Shown in pieces: positions 1-10,222 of a DNA stretch of 55,000 nt. Made by a program: the position numbers and the translations under genes. Under the pieces are notes generated by a model. It saw nothing but the letters and a program-made list of their open reading frames with translations. It made no database searches and was not told the DNA's origin. Numbering within the stretch: position 1 is the stretch's first letter; each line of letters starts with the position of its first letter. Origin of the DNA: Dokdonia sp. Dokd-P16 (GTDB taxonomy: Bacteria > Bacteroidota > Bacteroidia > Flavobacteriales > Flavobacteriaceae); contig NZ_CP029151.1 in the NCBI RefSeq assembly GCF_003095655.1, forward strand, positions 207,501 through 262,500, given 5' to 3'.

Positions 1-30
1 ACGTAACGCACAATAACAGGGACAAGCTCT

Positions 31-1556
<1,526 letters not shown>

Positions 1557-1826
1557 GTATTGTAAATAAATTTAACTCCTCACGACTCGAAATATCTGGT
1601 CAATAATAAACTTCTAGTTTTCAAATTCTTTGTAATAATACCCGAAGATATTAATACGCGCTGTCAATTCAATAAATCAATGAACTTTCTCTACTACTAT
1701 TAATAGTAGAAAACTCTTGTAAATGCTAAGGATTCGAACCTCAAATTAGAATAACTAATCTTCCAAAACATCTAAATAAAAACTTTTGAACTTCGCTAGA
1801 TATGTTACTGTTTCTCTAAGCGGGTG

Positions 1827-1856
1827 CAAATATACAACTGTTTTTTAAACTCACAA
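1827..1856 (-). promoter_or_regulatory. rRNA promoter P1 (proximal)
   Basis: On the minus strand a TTG (1854-1856) is followed after 19 bases by TATATTTG (1827-1834). This matches the Bacteroidetes sigma-A pattern TTG-N19/21-TAnnTTTG. It is followed directly by CACCCGC, a GC-rich discriminator shared with P2, P3 and the tRNA-Glu promoter. It lies about 270 bases upstream of the 16S 5' end, so a long leader is expected. Confidence 0.75.
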
Positions 1857-1958
1857 CTTAATCTTAAAAATAATTGAAAATTTAATTTCAAACCTTTAAA
1901 ACTAAGCAACAATCGCAATGAACATAACTCCCAAATAACCTCCATTTGTTAGCGGCTG

Positions 1959-1988
1959 CAAAACTACAACCTTTTTATTAATCTAAAA
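1959..1988 (-). promoter_or_regulatory. rRNA promoter P2 (middle)
   Basis: TAGTTTTG (1959-1966, minus strand) fits the TAnnTTTG -7 box and is followed by CAGCCGC. No clear TTG is seen at the -33 distance, only a T-rich stretch, so it looks weaker than P1 and P3. Confidence 0.5.
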
Positions 1989-2074
1989 CTATCTTTTGAA
2001 AAATAATTTGAAAAAATAAAAACAAACTTTTTGAAGACATTTAAAAGAACAACCGCTTGCTGTTAAGCGGGTGG

Positions 2075-2104
2075 CAAAGATACACCGAAGTTCTAATCTG
2101 ACAA
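2075..2104 (-). promoter_or_regulatory. rRNA promoter P3 (distal)
   Basis: TTG (2102-2104) and TATCTTTG (2075-2082) are separated by exactly 19 bases on the minus strand and are followed by CCACCCGC. With P1 and P2 this makes three tandem promoters at about 120-base intervals. The stretch 1557-2339 holds no gene: it carries these promoters, the rRNA leader and one palindrome. Confidence 0.72.
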
Positions 2105-2290
2105 GAATATTCTTAGGAAAATTTTAAGGAAATATGCAACTCACTGTAAATACATGAAGTAGCTTTTAAAATAATTTGACTAACACCTCAACTAAGCTAA
2201 AAGAACCCTATTTTACCTCTCATAAACTCAGAGAAGCCAGCAAATCTCACCTCAGCAACCATCAAATAGCTGCAAAAAGCACCCTAGAAA

Positions 2291-2304
2291 TTTTCGCGAA
2301 AGCG
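2291..2304. repeat. Dispersed palindrome copy 1
   Basis: TTTTCGCGAAAGCG, with one altered base in the left arm. It is intergenic, 36 bases past the stop of the DUF4294 gene. Confidence 0.8.
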
Positions 2305-2339
2305 ATACAATGTAATTATACTATATAATAGGTATGATG

Positions 2340-3020
2340 CTACTCTACTCCTTTCTCCTTCCACTTATCTGATAATTCTAAAAACTCAAAGTCTAAAGCG
2401 CTAGGCTGTGTTTCTAGAATTCCTGATTGAAAAGAGCGTTGCAGTATATCTTCTATAAGGAAATCTTCTTCCTCGTTTACTGGATCAAACTCTCTTTTAA
2501 GTGATATGTCAAAAGCACTGGCGGTTGTATTATACCAGAATGCTCTCCAACCACTGCGCAACCTCTTTATCAACTCGAAGGCTGTCTCGCCTGTTTGACG
2601 GTGTATGAGCTTAATAAGTATTTGTCCTTCGGTGCGTGTGAGTTTCTTAAGCTCTGCCGAAAATTCTCCTTCTAGATATTTATGAATGATTTTTGTGTAC
2701 TTCTTTCTAGCGCGTTTGCCCTCTATAGAATCTAATCTACTATTTAATTCTACAAGCCTATCTGCAGCAAGTTTTGCGTATGGAAAAACCTTTCTAGTTT
2801 TTCGGCGTAGTATTAAGTAGCGTCTACGGTCTTCTTTATTATCAAACTTCAATCTTTTAAAAACGATTACCTCATTAAGATATATAGCGCTCCTTGGGAT
2901 GGTGTCTCCCTGAATGATGTAATACTCAATTGCTACTTCTGTAGAATCTACAGGAGTTTCTTGAGCACAAGCAAACCTTGCTATGAATACTATTATATAT
3001 AGGAGATTATGTATGCGCAT
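2340..3020 (-). CDS. DUF4294 family exported protein
   Basis: A 226-residue protein with an N-terminal signal peptide (residues 1-20, cleavage expected after the ACAQ end). The rest is a basic, helical body containing the run YLILRRKTRKVFPYAK near residues 88-103, which I associate with DUF4294 of Bacteroidetes. The function is unknown. The envelope location is inferred from the signal peptide. It is divergent from the M42 peptidase gene, with a TAnnTTTG box (TAATTTTG, 3052-3059) 31 bases upstream of its ATG. Family assignment is from memory of the sequence pattern and is likely but not certain. Confidence 0.8.
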   Translation of the reverse strand: MRIHNLLYIIVFIARFACAQETPVDSTEVAIEYYIIQGDTIPRSAIYLNEVIVFKRLKFDNKEDRRRYLILRRKTRKVFPYAKLAADRLVELNSRLDSIEGKRARKKYTKIIHKYLEGEFSAELKKLTRTEGQILIKLIHRQTGETAFELIKRLRSGWRAFWYNTTASAFDISLKREFDPVNEEEDFLIEDILQRSFQSGILETQPSALDFEFLELSDKWKEKGVE

Positions 3021-3127
3021 CTTTTTCTTTCGCTTTAAGCTAAAATCGTTCCAAAATTAGGTATTAGACCTCTATAACGTTATAAACTCTTGGTTAATAT
3101 TCTTACATTTAAAGAAAATATTATACT

Positions 3128-4216
3128 ATGGCTTCAAAAAGCATTTTAAATAAAAAGTCTCTGGACTTTCTCGAACGTTACCTCAACAACGCTGCTCCTA
3201 CTGGTTATGAGTGGGACGGTCAAAAATTGTGGATGGATTATCTCACTCCTTATGTAGATGAATTTATCACAGATACCTATGGAACTGCAGTTGCAGTAAT
3301 TAATCCAGACGCAAAATATAAAGTAGTAATAGAAGGACATGCAGACGAAATATCTTGGTATGTAAATTACATAGCAGATAATGGTCTTATATATGTAATA
3401 CGTAATGGCGGTAGTGATCACCAGATTGCTCCTTCTAAGATTGTAAATGTGCACACTAAAAATGGCATTGTAAAAGGAGTGTTTGGCTGGCCAGCAATTC
3501 ACACTCGTGATAAGTCTAAAGAAGAAGCTCCAAAACCTGATAACATTTTTATAGATGTAGGGGCAGCAGATAAAGAAGAAGTTGAAAAAATGGGCATATT
3601 TGTAGGCTGTGTAATCACTTACCCAGATACGTTCCATGTTTTAAACGGAGATAAATTTGTGTGCCGTGCTATAGATAATCGTGCAGGTGGCTTTATGATT
3701 GCAGAAGTTGCTAGATTACTTCATGAGAATAAAAAGACCTTACCTTTTGGTCTTTATATTACAAATTCTGTGCAAGAGGAAATAGGGTTACGTGGTGCAC
3801 AAATGATTGCAGAGCGTATTAAGCCAAATGTGGCAATCGTTACAGATGTAACTCATGACACCACAACGCCTATGATAGAGATGAAAAAGCAAGGACATGT
3901 GGAACTAGGTAAAGGACCTGTGATCGCATATGCTCCTGCGGTACAACAAAAGTTACGTGATCGTATTACAGAAACAGCCGAAAAGAATAAACTTCCTTTC
4001 CAGAGAGCTGCACTTTCTCGTGCTACGGGTACAGATACAGATGCATTTGCTTATAGCGGTAGCGGCGTAGCCTCTGCCCTTATATCATTACCTTTAAGAT
4101 ATATGCACACTACTGTAGAAATGGTGCACCGTGAAGATGTAGAAAATGTGATTAAACTTATATATGAAACGCTGCTTACTATAGAAGATGGTGAGACATT
4201 TTCTTATTTTGAATAA
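3128..4216 (+). CDS. M42 family metallopeptidase (glutamyl/leucyl aminopeptidase type)
   Basis: A cytosolic di-zinc aminopeptidase of the M42 (FrvX/PepA-like, formerly 'cellulase M') family, acting late in peptide breakdown. At 362 residues it is normal length. Metal and catalytic motifs are in the family order: GHADEI (His71, Asp73), the AIDNRAGG block near residue 183, QEEIGLRGA (catalytic Glu pair near 220), DVTHDT near 240 and MHTTVEMVHREDV near 330, which supplies the last metal-binding His. There is no signal peptide. The gene stands alone, divergent from DUF4294 and convergent with menB across a bidirectional terminator. Confidence 0.93.
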   Translation: MASKSILNKKSLDFLERYLNNAAPTGYEWDGQKLWMDYLTPYVDEFITDTYGTAVAVINPDAKYKVVIEGHADEISWYVNYIADNGLIYVIRNGGSDHQIAPSKIVNVHTKNGIVKGVFGWPAIHTRDKSKEEAPKPDNIFIDVGAADKEEVEKMGIFVGCVITYPDTFHVLNGDKFVCRAIDNRAGGFMIAEVARLLHENKKTLPFGLYITNSVQEEIGLRGAQMIAERIKPNVAIVTDVTHDTTTPMIEMKKQGHVELGKGPVIAYAPAVQQKLRDRITETAEKNKLPFQRAALSRATGTDTDAFAYSGSGVASALISLPLRYMHTTVEMVHREDVENVIKLIYETLLTIEDGETFSYFE

Positions 4217-4218
4217 TT

Positions 4219-4232
4219 CGCTTTCGCGAAAA
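4219..4232. repeat. Dispersed palindrome copy 2
   Basis: CGCTTTCGCGAAAA, right arm degenerate. It begins two bases after the stop codon of the M42 peptidase and just before the terminator. Confidence 0.8.
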
Positions 4233-4240
4233 ATTGAAAA

Positions 4241-4276
4241 AAAAAAACCCGTTCAATGATAATTGAACGGGTTTTT
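4241..4276. terminator. Bidirectional terminator
   Basis: A ten-base stem (CCCGTTCAAT, 4248-4257, pairing with 4262-4271) has a four-base loop. An A-run lies on the left and a T-run on the right, so it can serve both the M42 gene and the convergent menB. Confidence 0.9.
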
Positions 4277-4300
4277 ACTTTTAAAACGCTGAAGCCTCCT

Positions 4301-5140
4301 CTATGGAATCCACTTCTTCTCAAAATTAGGTGCTCTTTTTTCTAGAAAAGCATTTCTACCCTCTACAGCCTCATCTGTCATGTATGCAAGACGCGTTGCT
4401 TCTCCAGCAAAAACTTGCTGCCCCACCATGCCATCATCTGTAAGGTTCATCGCAAACTTGAGCATCTTTATAGATATAGGTGATTTAGCAAGAATCTCTT
4501 GCGCCCACTCGTATGCAGTATCCTCTAGCTCTGCATGTGGTATTACGGCATTTACCATTCCCATCTCATAAGCTTCCTGCGCAGAATAGTTTCTACCTAA
4601 GAAGAAAATCTCTCTTGCTTTCTTCTGCCCTACCATTTTTGCGAGGTAAGCACTTCCATAACCACCATCAAATGAGGTTACATCTGCATCTGTCTGTTTA
4701 AAAATTGCGTGCTCCTTACTTGCTAGTGTTAAGTCACACACTACGTGCAGGCTGTGCCCTCCTCCTACCGCCCATCCTGGAACAACTGCGATTACAGCTT
4801 TAGGCATAAAACGTATAAGACGTTGTACTTCTAATATATTAAGTCTATGATATCCATCTTCTCCTACATATCCTTCTTTACCACGTGCTTTTTGATCTCC
4901 ACCTGAACAAAAACTATATACACCATCCTTAGATGATGGCCCTTCGGCAGATAAAAGTACTACACCTATAGATGTGTCCTCATTTGCATCATAAAAGGCA
5001 TCATATAATTCCTTTGTAGTATTAGGTCTAAATGCATTGCGCACATCTGGCCTATTAAATGCTATTCTCGCTACACCATTACTCTTCTTATAAGTAATGT
5101 CTTTGTATTCTTTGGCTGTTTGCCAGTTTGGCTTATCCAT
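4301..5140 (-). CDS. menB: 1,4-dihydroxy-2-naphthoyl-CoA synthase (MenB)
   Basis: Crotonase-fold enzyme that closes the ring of o-succinylbenzoyl-CoA to give 1,4-dihydroxy-2-naphthoyl-CoA in menaquinone synthesis. It has 279 residues, the usual length. Visible motifs are FCSGGDQKARG (oxyanion-hole region, near 77-87), GWAVGGGHSLH (122-132) and QTDADVTSFDGGYGSAYLA (from 149). Asp151 sits where the bicarbonate-dependent E. coli-type enzyme has Gly, so this is the type II (carboxylate side chain) form as in Mycobacterium. The C-terminal NAFLEKRAPNF block is intact. The other men genes in the window are menI-menF-menD and menA. Confidence 0.97.
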   Translation of the reverse strand: MDKPNWQTAKEYKDITYKKSNGVARIAFNRPDVRNAFRPNTTKELYDAFYDANEDTSIGVVLLSAEGPSSKDGVYSFCSGGDQKARGKEGYVGEDGYHRLNILEVQRLIRFMPKAVIAVVPGWAVGGGHSLHVVCDLTLASKEHAIFKQTDADVTSFDGGYGSAYLAKMVGQKKAREIFFLGRNYSAQEAYEMGMVNAVIPHAELEDTAYEWAQEILAKSPISIKMLKFAMNLTDDGMVGQQVFAGEATRLAYMTDEAVEGRNAFLEKRAPNFEKKWIP

Positions 5141-5184
5141 AAAATGCTATTTTAGCGTAAAAATAATTCTTTATTCCTAGACCG

Positions 5185-6321
5185 ATGAAAAAAGTAGTAC
5201 TAAGTGTGATGGTTGTTTTTGCTTTCGCGAAAGCGTACTACGCACAAGAAGTCACCACCGCTCCCTATATTTTTACAGATACTATTGATTTACAAGCTAC
5301 AGCTGTAATAAGTCAAGGTGTTACTGGAACCTGCTGGAGCTTTAGCACATCTTCCTTTTTAGAAAGTGAAATACTAAGACTGACAGGCAACACTGTAGAT
5401 CTGTCTGAAATGTATACGGTAAGGAATATATATCCAGAAAAAGCAGATAACTACATAATGAGACAAGGTAGCGCACAGTTTTCTGAGGGTGGGCTTGCTC
5501 ATGATGTATTACATAGTGTAACAAATTATGGATTAGTTCCCCACGCTGCTTATACTGGACTTGCTGATACAGAAGAAGCTCATAATCATGCCGAAATGGT
5601 AGCAGTATTACATGCTATGCTGGACACCTACATTGATAATCCAGGGCGTAGCTTAAGCAAAAAATGGAAAAAGGCCGTGAATAAAGTGCTAGATGTGTAT
5701 CTAGGAGAAAACTTAGCTACATTTAATTATAATGGTAAAACTTATTCTCCTAAAGAGTTTGCGAGAGAAATGAAAGTAAATCCTAAAAACTATGTGACGC
5801 TTACTTCTTTTACACACCATCCATTTTACACTTCATTTATACTTAATATTCCTGATAACTTTTCAAATGGATCAATGTACAATCTCCCGCTAGATGAATT
5901 TATAAGTAATATAGATCACGCACTAGACAATGGGTTTACAGTTACACTTGACTGTGATGTGAGCGAACTCACATTTTCTTCAAAACATGGTGTAGCCGTT
6001 ATTCCTTCTCGTGATGAGAATAAGAGGATTGCCGTCTTAGGTCCAGAACTAGAAAAAACAATCTCTCAAGAGTATAGACAAGAGGAGTTTGAAAACTACA
6101 ATACTACAGATGACCACCTAATGCATATCACAGGGAAAGCAACCGATCAAAATGCAAACGTCTACTATAAAGTAAAAAACTCATGGGGAACAGATCTAGC
6201 AAAGACTACTTATGACGGCTATGTATATATGAGCGTTGCATATATGAGATTAAAAGCCATTTCTGTACTTCTACATAAAGAAGGACTTTTAAAACAAACT
6301 TCAAGGAAAATTACTTTTTAA
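5185..6321 (+). CDS. Exported C1-type cysteine peptidase (bleomycin hydrolase/PepC-like)
   Basis: A papain-fold cysteine peptidase of 378 residues. The active-site block SQGVTGTCWSFS gives Gln44 (oxyanion hole) and Cys50 (nucleophile). DHLMHITG supplies the likely His311, and KNSWG supplies Asn332. The pattern resembles the C1B branch (bleomycin hydrolase, PepC), which is normally cytosolic and longer. This one starts with a signal-like segment (residues 1-20, hydrophobic core VVLSVMVVFAF), suggesting export to the periplasm or surface. One copy of the dispersed palindrome encodes residues 13-17 (AFAKA) of that signal peptide. It is divergent from menB. Substrate unknown. Confidence 0.85.
   Translation: MKKVVLSVMVVFAFAKAYYAQEVTTAPYIFTDTIDLQATAVISQGVTGTCWSFSTSSFLESEILRLTGNTVDLSEMYTVRNIYPEKADNYIMRQGSAQFSEGGLAHDVLHSVTNYGLVPHAAYTGLADTEEAHNHAEMVAVLHAMLDTYIDNPGRSLSKKWKKAVNKVLDVYLGENLATFNYNGKTYSPKEFAREMKVNPKNYVTLTSFTHHPFYTSFILNIPDNFSNGSMYNLPLDEFISNIDHALDNGFTVTLDCDVSELTFSSKHGVAVIPSRDENKRIAVLGPELEKTISQEYRQEEFENYNTTDDHLMHITGKATDQNANVYYKVKNSWGTDLAKTTYDGYVYMSVAYMRLKAISVLLHKEGLLKQTSRKITF
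5221..5235. repeat. Dispersed palindrome copy 3 (in gene)
   Basis: GCTTTCGCGAAAGCG inside the cysteine peptidase gene. It reads as Ala-Phe-Ala-Lys-Ala at residues 13-17, at the end of the signal-peptide core. Confidence 0.85.
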
Positions 6322-6452
6322 AATCGACAAAGTGACATCTATCATCGATTAATTACATATACAAGCTAAAACGCAGTAATATAGCAACTTACAGTCCCAA
6401 AAATTGTAATTCAAATTATCTTTGAGCCATCAACAACAAGCTATTAAAGCCG

Positions 6453-6869
6453 ATGAGTATAAGTGAATTAAAGTCTTTAGAAGAAATTGAAACTATATAT
6501 CATCTAGATATCGGGTCTGTAACTATGTTTAAAAATTATCTTGTTACAGAGTTTAAAGAAGGTGTATTACTTGATGCAAAAAATTATCAATACCTGGCAT
6601 CACTTATAAAAGATCATTTTGAACATTTAGACACATTTGGATATATATCTAATAGACTTAATGCATATGCTGTTGTTCCCACAGCACTTATGAATACTGA
6701 GCCTTTTAATATCCCAAAAGCGAAGGTCGCTATTGTAAGTTATAACGAAACAAGTAAAAGGTCTTCCATTTTTGAAAGCAAATTTTATCCATTTAAACCC
6801 ACAATATTTGACAGCCTACCTGAGGCTCTTGATTGGGTTACTAGCGATAATTCTATTACCGCTTGCTAA
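6453..6869 (+). CDS. Hypothetical protein, possible STAS/SpoIIAA-like fold
   Basis: A 138-residue soluble protein with no signal peptide or membrane segment. I do not recognise a named family. The alternation of predicted strands and helices, ending in a 'sLpEALDWV' helix (near 122-130), resembles the SpoIIAA-like STAS proteins common in Flavobacteriaceae. That is a weak structural inference only. It stands alone after a 130-base gap and is followed by a strong bidirectional terminator shared with the convergent cvfB. The start at 6453 is the only plausible ATG. Confidence 0.7.
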   Translation: MSISELKSLEEIETIYHLDIGSVTMFKNYLVTEFKEGVLLDAKNYQYLASLIKDHFEHLDTFGYISNRLNAYAVVPTALMNTEPFNIPKAKVAIVSYNETSKRSSIFESKFYPFKPTIFDSLPEALDWVTSDNSITAC

Positions 6870-6898
6870 AGACGGATCTCAAAATCCTCCATTTAATT

Positions 6899-6935
6899 AA
6901 AACAAAAGGCAGCTCGATGAGCTGCCTTTTGTTTT
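6899..6935. terminator. Bidirectional terminator
   Basis: A 17-base perfect stem (6899-6915 with 6919-6935) has a GAT loop, an A-rich left end and a T-rich right end, between convergent genes. Confidence 0.9.
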
Positions 6936-6953
6936 ATCACTTACTTGGTTAAT

Positions 6954-7787
6954 CTAATCAATAAGATGAATTCCATCATCTTTTATTAAAATTTTACGAT
7001 CTCTATATAAAGTGCCTATTGCCTTTTTAAAACTCTTTTTACTCAAACCTAATTGGTTTTGTATATCTACCGGATCAGATTTATCATGTAAAGGCATGAA
7101 TCCGTCATTTGCTTGAAGTTCGTCAAATATGTATTGAGCATTAGGCTCTATGCTTTTATATCCTTCTTCTTGAAGTACTAAGTCTATTTTTCCATCTGGG
7201 CGTATTTTCTTTACCCATGCTTCAAGTTTATCACCAGTTCTTATATCCTCAAAAATATCTTCCTTATATATAAGACCTTTATGTTTACCATCTACAATTG
7301 CATTTGCACCACGGTCTGTAATATGTGAGATAATAACTTCCACTTTATCAAACTTCTTTACCTCAATATTATCGTTAGATAAATACTTCATGGTTTTACT
7401 TGTGGCTGCAAGACGATTTGTTTTTGCGTCTAGATACATATACACAATGTACCAGCTACCTACCTTCATAGGTCTTGCTTGTTGAGCAAAAGGCACGAAA
7501 AGTTCTTTCTCAAGACCCCAGTCTAAAAACGCTCCTACTTCATTTACCGCAGTACATCTTAAATAACCAAAGTTATTAAGCTCTATAAAAGGCTTAAGAG
7601 TCGTCGCTACCGGTCTTTCTTCATGATCAAGATAAACATACACATTAAGTTCATCCCAAATTTTATATTCTTCTGGAACATATTTATTGGGTAACAAGAC
7701 GTCATCTCCTGCTTCATTAGAAAGAAAAAGCCCAGGCTCTGTCTCTCTATCTATTCTCATTATATGGTACTTTCCTATATCTAACAT
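6954..7787 (-). CDS. cvfB: S1-type RNA-binding protein, CvfB/YitL family
   Basis: A 277-residue protein built of tandem S1-like OB domains followed by a C-terminal winged-helix domain (the KKSFKKAIGTLYRDRKI segment near 250-266 is the recognition helix). This is the CvfB (YitL) arrangement. In Staphylococcus aureus, CvfB binds RNA and affects virulence gene expression; in Bacteroidetes the role is not established. The second OB unit carries GYLRCTAVNEVGAFLDWGLEKELFVP (split near residues 73-99), typical of the family. Length is normal. It has its own promoter and a terminator at each end. Confidence 0.88.
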   Translation of the reverse strand: MLDIGKYHIMRIDRETEPGLFLSNEAGDDVLLPNKYVPEEYKIWDELNVYVYLDHEERPVATTLKPFIELNNFGYLRCTAVNEVGAFLDWGLEKELFVPFAQQARPMKVGSWYIVYMYLDAKTNRLAATSKTMKYLSNDNIEVKKFDKVEVIISHITDRGANAIVDGKHKGLIYKEDIFEDIRTGDKLEAWVKKIRPDGKIDLVLQEEGYKSIEPNAQYIFDELQANDGFMPLHDKSDPVDIQNQLGLSKKSFKKAIGTLYRDRKILIKDDGIHLID

Positions 7788-7803
7788 AATCTTAATTAAA
7801 GTG

Positions 7804-7833
7804 CAAAAATACGATTACTTAAATTACAAACAA
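7804..7833 (-). promoter_or_regulatory. cvfB promoter
   Basis: TTG (7831-7833) and TATTTTTG (7804-7811) are separated by 19 bases on the minus strand. The box ends 16 bases before the cvfB start codon. This matches the Bacteroidetes consensus at both elements. Confidence 0.7.
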
Positions 7834-7928
7834 CCATCTACTATAGACTTAATCTATAGGGTAGAAAACAACAAAATTCTGAGCACAATGTCACATACAG
7901 ATTAAGCAATTTACTAGTTGCCCAAAAT

Positions 7929-7966
7929 CAAAAAACGCCTTGACGGTAGGTCAAGGCGTTTTTTTA
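7929..7966 (-). terminator. Terminator after DUF2853 gene
   Basis: A stem of ACGCCTTGAC with GTCAAGGCGT around a GGTAG loop is flanked by A- and T-runs. It lies just downstream of the DUF2853 stop codon. Confidence 0.88.
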
Positions 7967-7982
7967 ATATTGTAAGAGTAGT

Positions 7983-8324
7983 CTATTTGTAAACAGACTC
8001 TTTCTTAAAGTGCTTTGCTAGCATATAGTATACTACTGCACGGTATTTATTACGGTTAGACTTTCCATATGTTTCAAGAACACTATCGATAGCCTTATCT
8101 AAGTCTGCGCTATCTGCAAGACCTAGTTTTTTTATTAAGAAGTTATTCTTCACAGTAGCGATTTCTGTAGCAGAACCTCCAGAAACTGTAGATGAGTCTT
8201 TATTATAGATAGACGGTCCACAACCTATTGTTACTTTAGTAAGAAAGTCCATGTCTGGAGTTACTCCACATTTGTTCTTTAAATCATCTGCATACTTGGC
8301 GATGAGTTCTTCTCTTTTGCTCAT
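7983..8324 (-). CDS. DUF2853 family protein
   Basis: A 113-residue soluble helical protein. The N-terminal REELIAKYADDLKNKCGV, the central YNKDSSTVSG and the C-terminal KYRAVVYYMLAKHF match my recollection of DUF2853. A structure of a family member exists, but no function is established. It lies 79 bases downstream of menD on the same strand, with a terminator directly after it. It could be cotranscribed with menD, but nothing in the sequence links it to menaquinone synthesis. Confidence 0.85.
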   Translation of the reverse strand: MSKREELIAKYADDLKNKCGVTPDMDFLTKVTIGCGPSIYNKDSSTVSGGSATEIATVKNNFLIKKLGLADSADLDKAIDSVLETYGKSNRNKYRAVVYYMLAKHFKKESVYK

Positions 8325-8403
8325 AATTGTATTGTTACTAGTTTAGTTAATTCTTTATTACATCTTAAAGATAAACAAAAAGTTAAACTATCCTTAAAAA
8401 AGA

Positions 8404-10122
8404 TCACTTGATAAAGTTAAAGTAATCAAGCAACACTTTATCGTTGATTTTGCGCGGTGTGAAGATTTCAAGCAACGCAGGTTTATCATTTGATGCATAT
8501 AACTCCGCTTTCGCGAAAGCGCAACTCTCCTCACTATCTGCTTTTAAGTATTTCAAATTATACATCTCACATAACTTCTCTGCCGAAAGGTCGTGCGTAG
8601 TTTCAAAAAACTCATCAAAGTTATCCGTGTTCTTATCCTTATTAGGTAGAATACGGAAAATGCCTCCTCCACTATTATTTATAACGATGATTTTAAAATC
8701 TTGCGGAATATTTTTATTCCACAGCGCATTGCTATCGTAAAAGAAACTTAGCTCTCCTGTGATGAATGTAGTAGGCTTTCCACTTACCATAGCAGCACCT
8801 ATTGCAGTACTCGTGCTTCCATCTATACCGCTAGTCCCTCTATTACAATAAACCTCAAGCGTTTTATTAATATCAAATAGTTGTGCATATCTCACGGTAC
8901 TACTATTACCTAGTTGTAACATTGAGTGATCTGGAATCTCACTGAGAATATGGTCAAATGCTTTAAAATCGCACCATTCCATTTGATTGATATACTCTGT
9001 ATGAAGTCCATCACGTTTTTCTCGTATAGCAAGCCATTCCTGTTGGTAAACACTCTCAGTGTATGAAGTGTGATCTCGCAAGTTTTCTAAAAAGTGGGAA
9101 GCCGAAGTTTCAAAATGTTTATTAAGACAGAAATAAGTATCATAAGCTTTCTTTGCGTCAACATGCCAGTGCTGTTCTGGCTGGTAATTTCTAAGAAAAG
9201 CTTTTACCTTTTTTGAAACCACCATTCCTCCAAAGGTTAATAGAATGTCTGGCTGCAATGCTTTGAAACCATCATCATCTAGACTACCGATTATATTGTC
9301 TATGCGAGTAAAGAAATTAGGGTGAGAAACATTTGAAGTTGTCTCTGTAAAAACAATAACGCTAGGATCATTACCTAACATATCAAGTAATGATTGTTCC
9401 ATCACATTTGGCCCTTGTACACCGACTATTACAAGCTTACGTGTTGCATGATTCCAGCTATCCATATAGGGTTGTAACTCGTCTAAAGATAACTGACCAA
9501 TAATTTTATGAGGTGCTACCTCTATAGGTTTTGCTATCGCCACATCTGTCATTTCATACAAAGGCTCGTAAAAAGGAACATTAATATGTACTGGGCCAGA
9601 TTGTTCAATCGCTATATTAAGCGCTTTATTAATCTCTTGATCATTATGTCGCTGGCTCTCCTTTATTTTCTGAGCAATCTTAGTATCCGTAACCTCATCT
9701 GTGGGCACTAATTCTGAATATAAGTTTGCCGAATATAAAATGTGATTTTCAAAAACATTCTTTTGTCTTATCGTTTGTCCATCTCCTATATCTATACGTT
9801 CTATAGGTCTATCTGCACTTATAGCTATAAGCGGGATATCACTGTAAAAAGCTTCGGAGATCGCTGGATAGTAATTAAGTAAAGCACTACCTGAAGTACA
9901 TACAATAGCCACAGGCTTTCTAGATTGCTGTGCTATTCCTAAAGCTACAAAAGCAGCACAGCGCTCATCTACAATGCTGTGTGCTTTTATGTTTGGATTT
10001 TTTGTAAACTCAATGGTGAGCGGTGCGTTACGGGACCCTGGAGATATGATAACCGTGTCAATTCCTTTACTTAAGCAAAGGTGAACGATAGATTGTGCTA
10101 CAGGAATTTTAGAGTGAATCAT
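8404..10122 (-). CDS. menD: 2-succinyl-5-enolpyruvyl-6-hydroxy-3-cyclohexene-1-carboxylate synthase (MenD)
   Basis: Thiamine-diphosphate enzyme joining isochorismate and 2-oxoglutarate in menaquinone synthesis. It has 572 residues from the ATG at 10122. The N-terminal SPGSRNAPLTIEF block binds substrate, the ITGELSFFYDSNALWN segment and the later INNSGGGIFRILP form the cofactor and Mg site, and all three TPP-enzyme domains are present. I chose 10122 over an in-frame ATG at 10149 because MIHSKIPVAQSIV is the family N-terminus and because a TATTTTTG promoter box lies between them. A dispersed palindrome encodes AFAKA near the C-terminus. It follows menF by about 100 bases. Confidence 0.96.
   Translation of the reverse strand: MIHSKIPVAQSIVHLCLSKGIDTVIISPGSRNAPLTIEFTKNPNIKAHSIVDERCAAFVALGIAQQSRKPVAIVCTSGSALLNYYPAISEAFYSDIPLIAISADRPIERIDIGDGQTIRQKNVFENHILYSANLYSELVPTDEVTDTKIAQKIKESQRHNDQEINKALNIAIEQSGPVHINVPFYEPLYEMTDVAIAKPIEVAPHKIIGQLSLDELQPYMDSWNHATRKLVIVGVQGPNVMEQSLLDMLGNDPSVIVFTETTSNVSHPNFFTRIDNIIGSLDDDGFKALQPDILLTFGGMVVSKKVKAFLRNYQPEQHWHVDAKKAYDTYFCLNKHFETSASHFLENLRDHTSYTESVYQQEWLAIREKRDGLHTEYINQMEWCDFKAFDHILSEIPDHSMLQLGNSSTVRYAQLFDINKTLEVYCNRGTSGIDGSTSTAIGAAMVSGKPTTFITGELSFFYDSNALWNKNIPQDFKIIVINNSGGGIFRILPNKDKNTDNFDEFFETTHDLSAEKLCEMYNLKYLKADSEESCAFAKAELYASNDKPALLEIFTPRKINDKVLLDYFNFIK
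8506..8521. repeat. Dispersed palindrome copy 4 (in menD)
   Basis: Perfect 16-mer. On the menD strand it reads as Ala-Phe-Ala-Lys-Ala in the poorly conserved C-terminal region. Confidence 0.9.
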
Positions 10123-10128
10123 TAGTAA

Positions 10129-10136
10129 CAAAAATA
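10129..10136 (-). promoter_or_regulatory. Possible menD -7 box, leaderless
   Basis: TATTTTTG lies six bases upstream of the menD ATG, so transcription would start at or next to the start codon. No clear TTG at -33. Confidence 0.45.
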
Positions 10137-10222
10137 CGATTTCTACCATTTAGAATTGAGCATCTATAATCAGGAATTATAGAAAATTTGAGATACTTTA
10201 TTTCTCAGATAGCCCCTTCATG

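Noticed and set aside
3146-3637. 163-codon open frame antisense to the M42 peptidase
   Set aside because: Shadow of a well-supported gene; composition is Phe/Tyr/Ile/Cys-rich noise.
10123-10149. Upstream start for menD
   Set aside because: The extra nine residues are not family-like and would span the promoter box.
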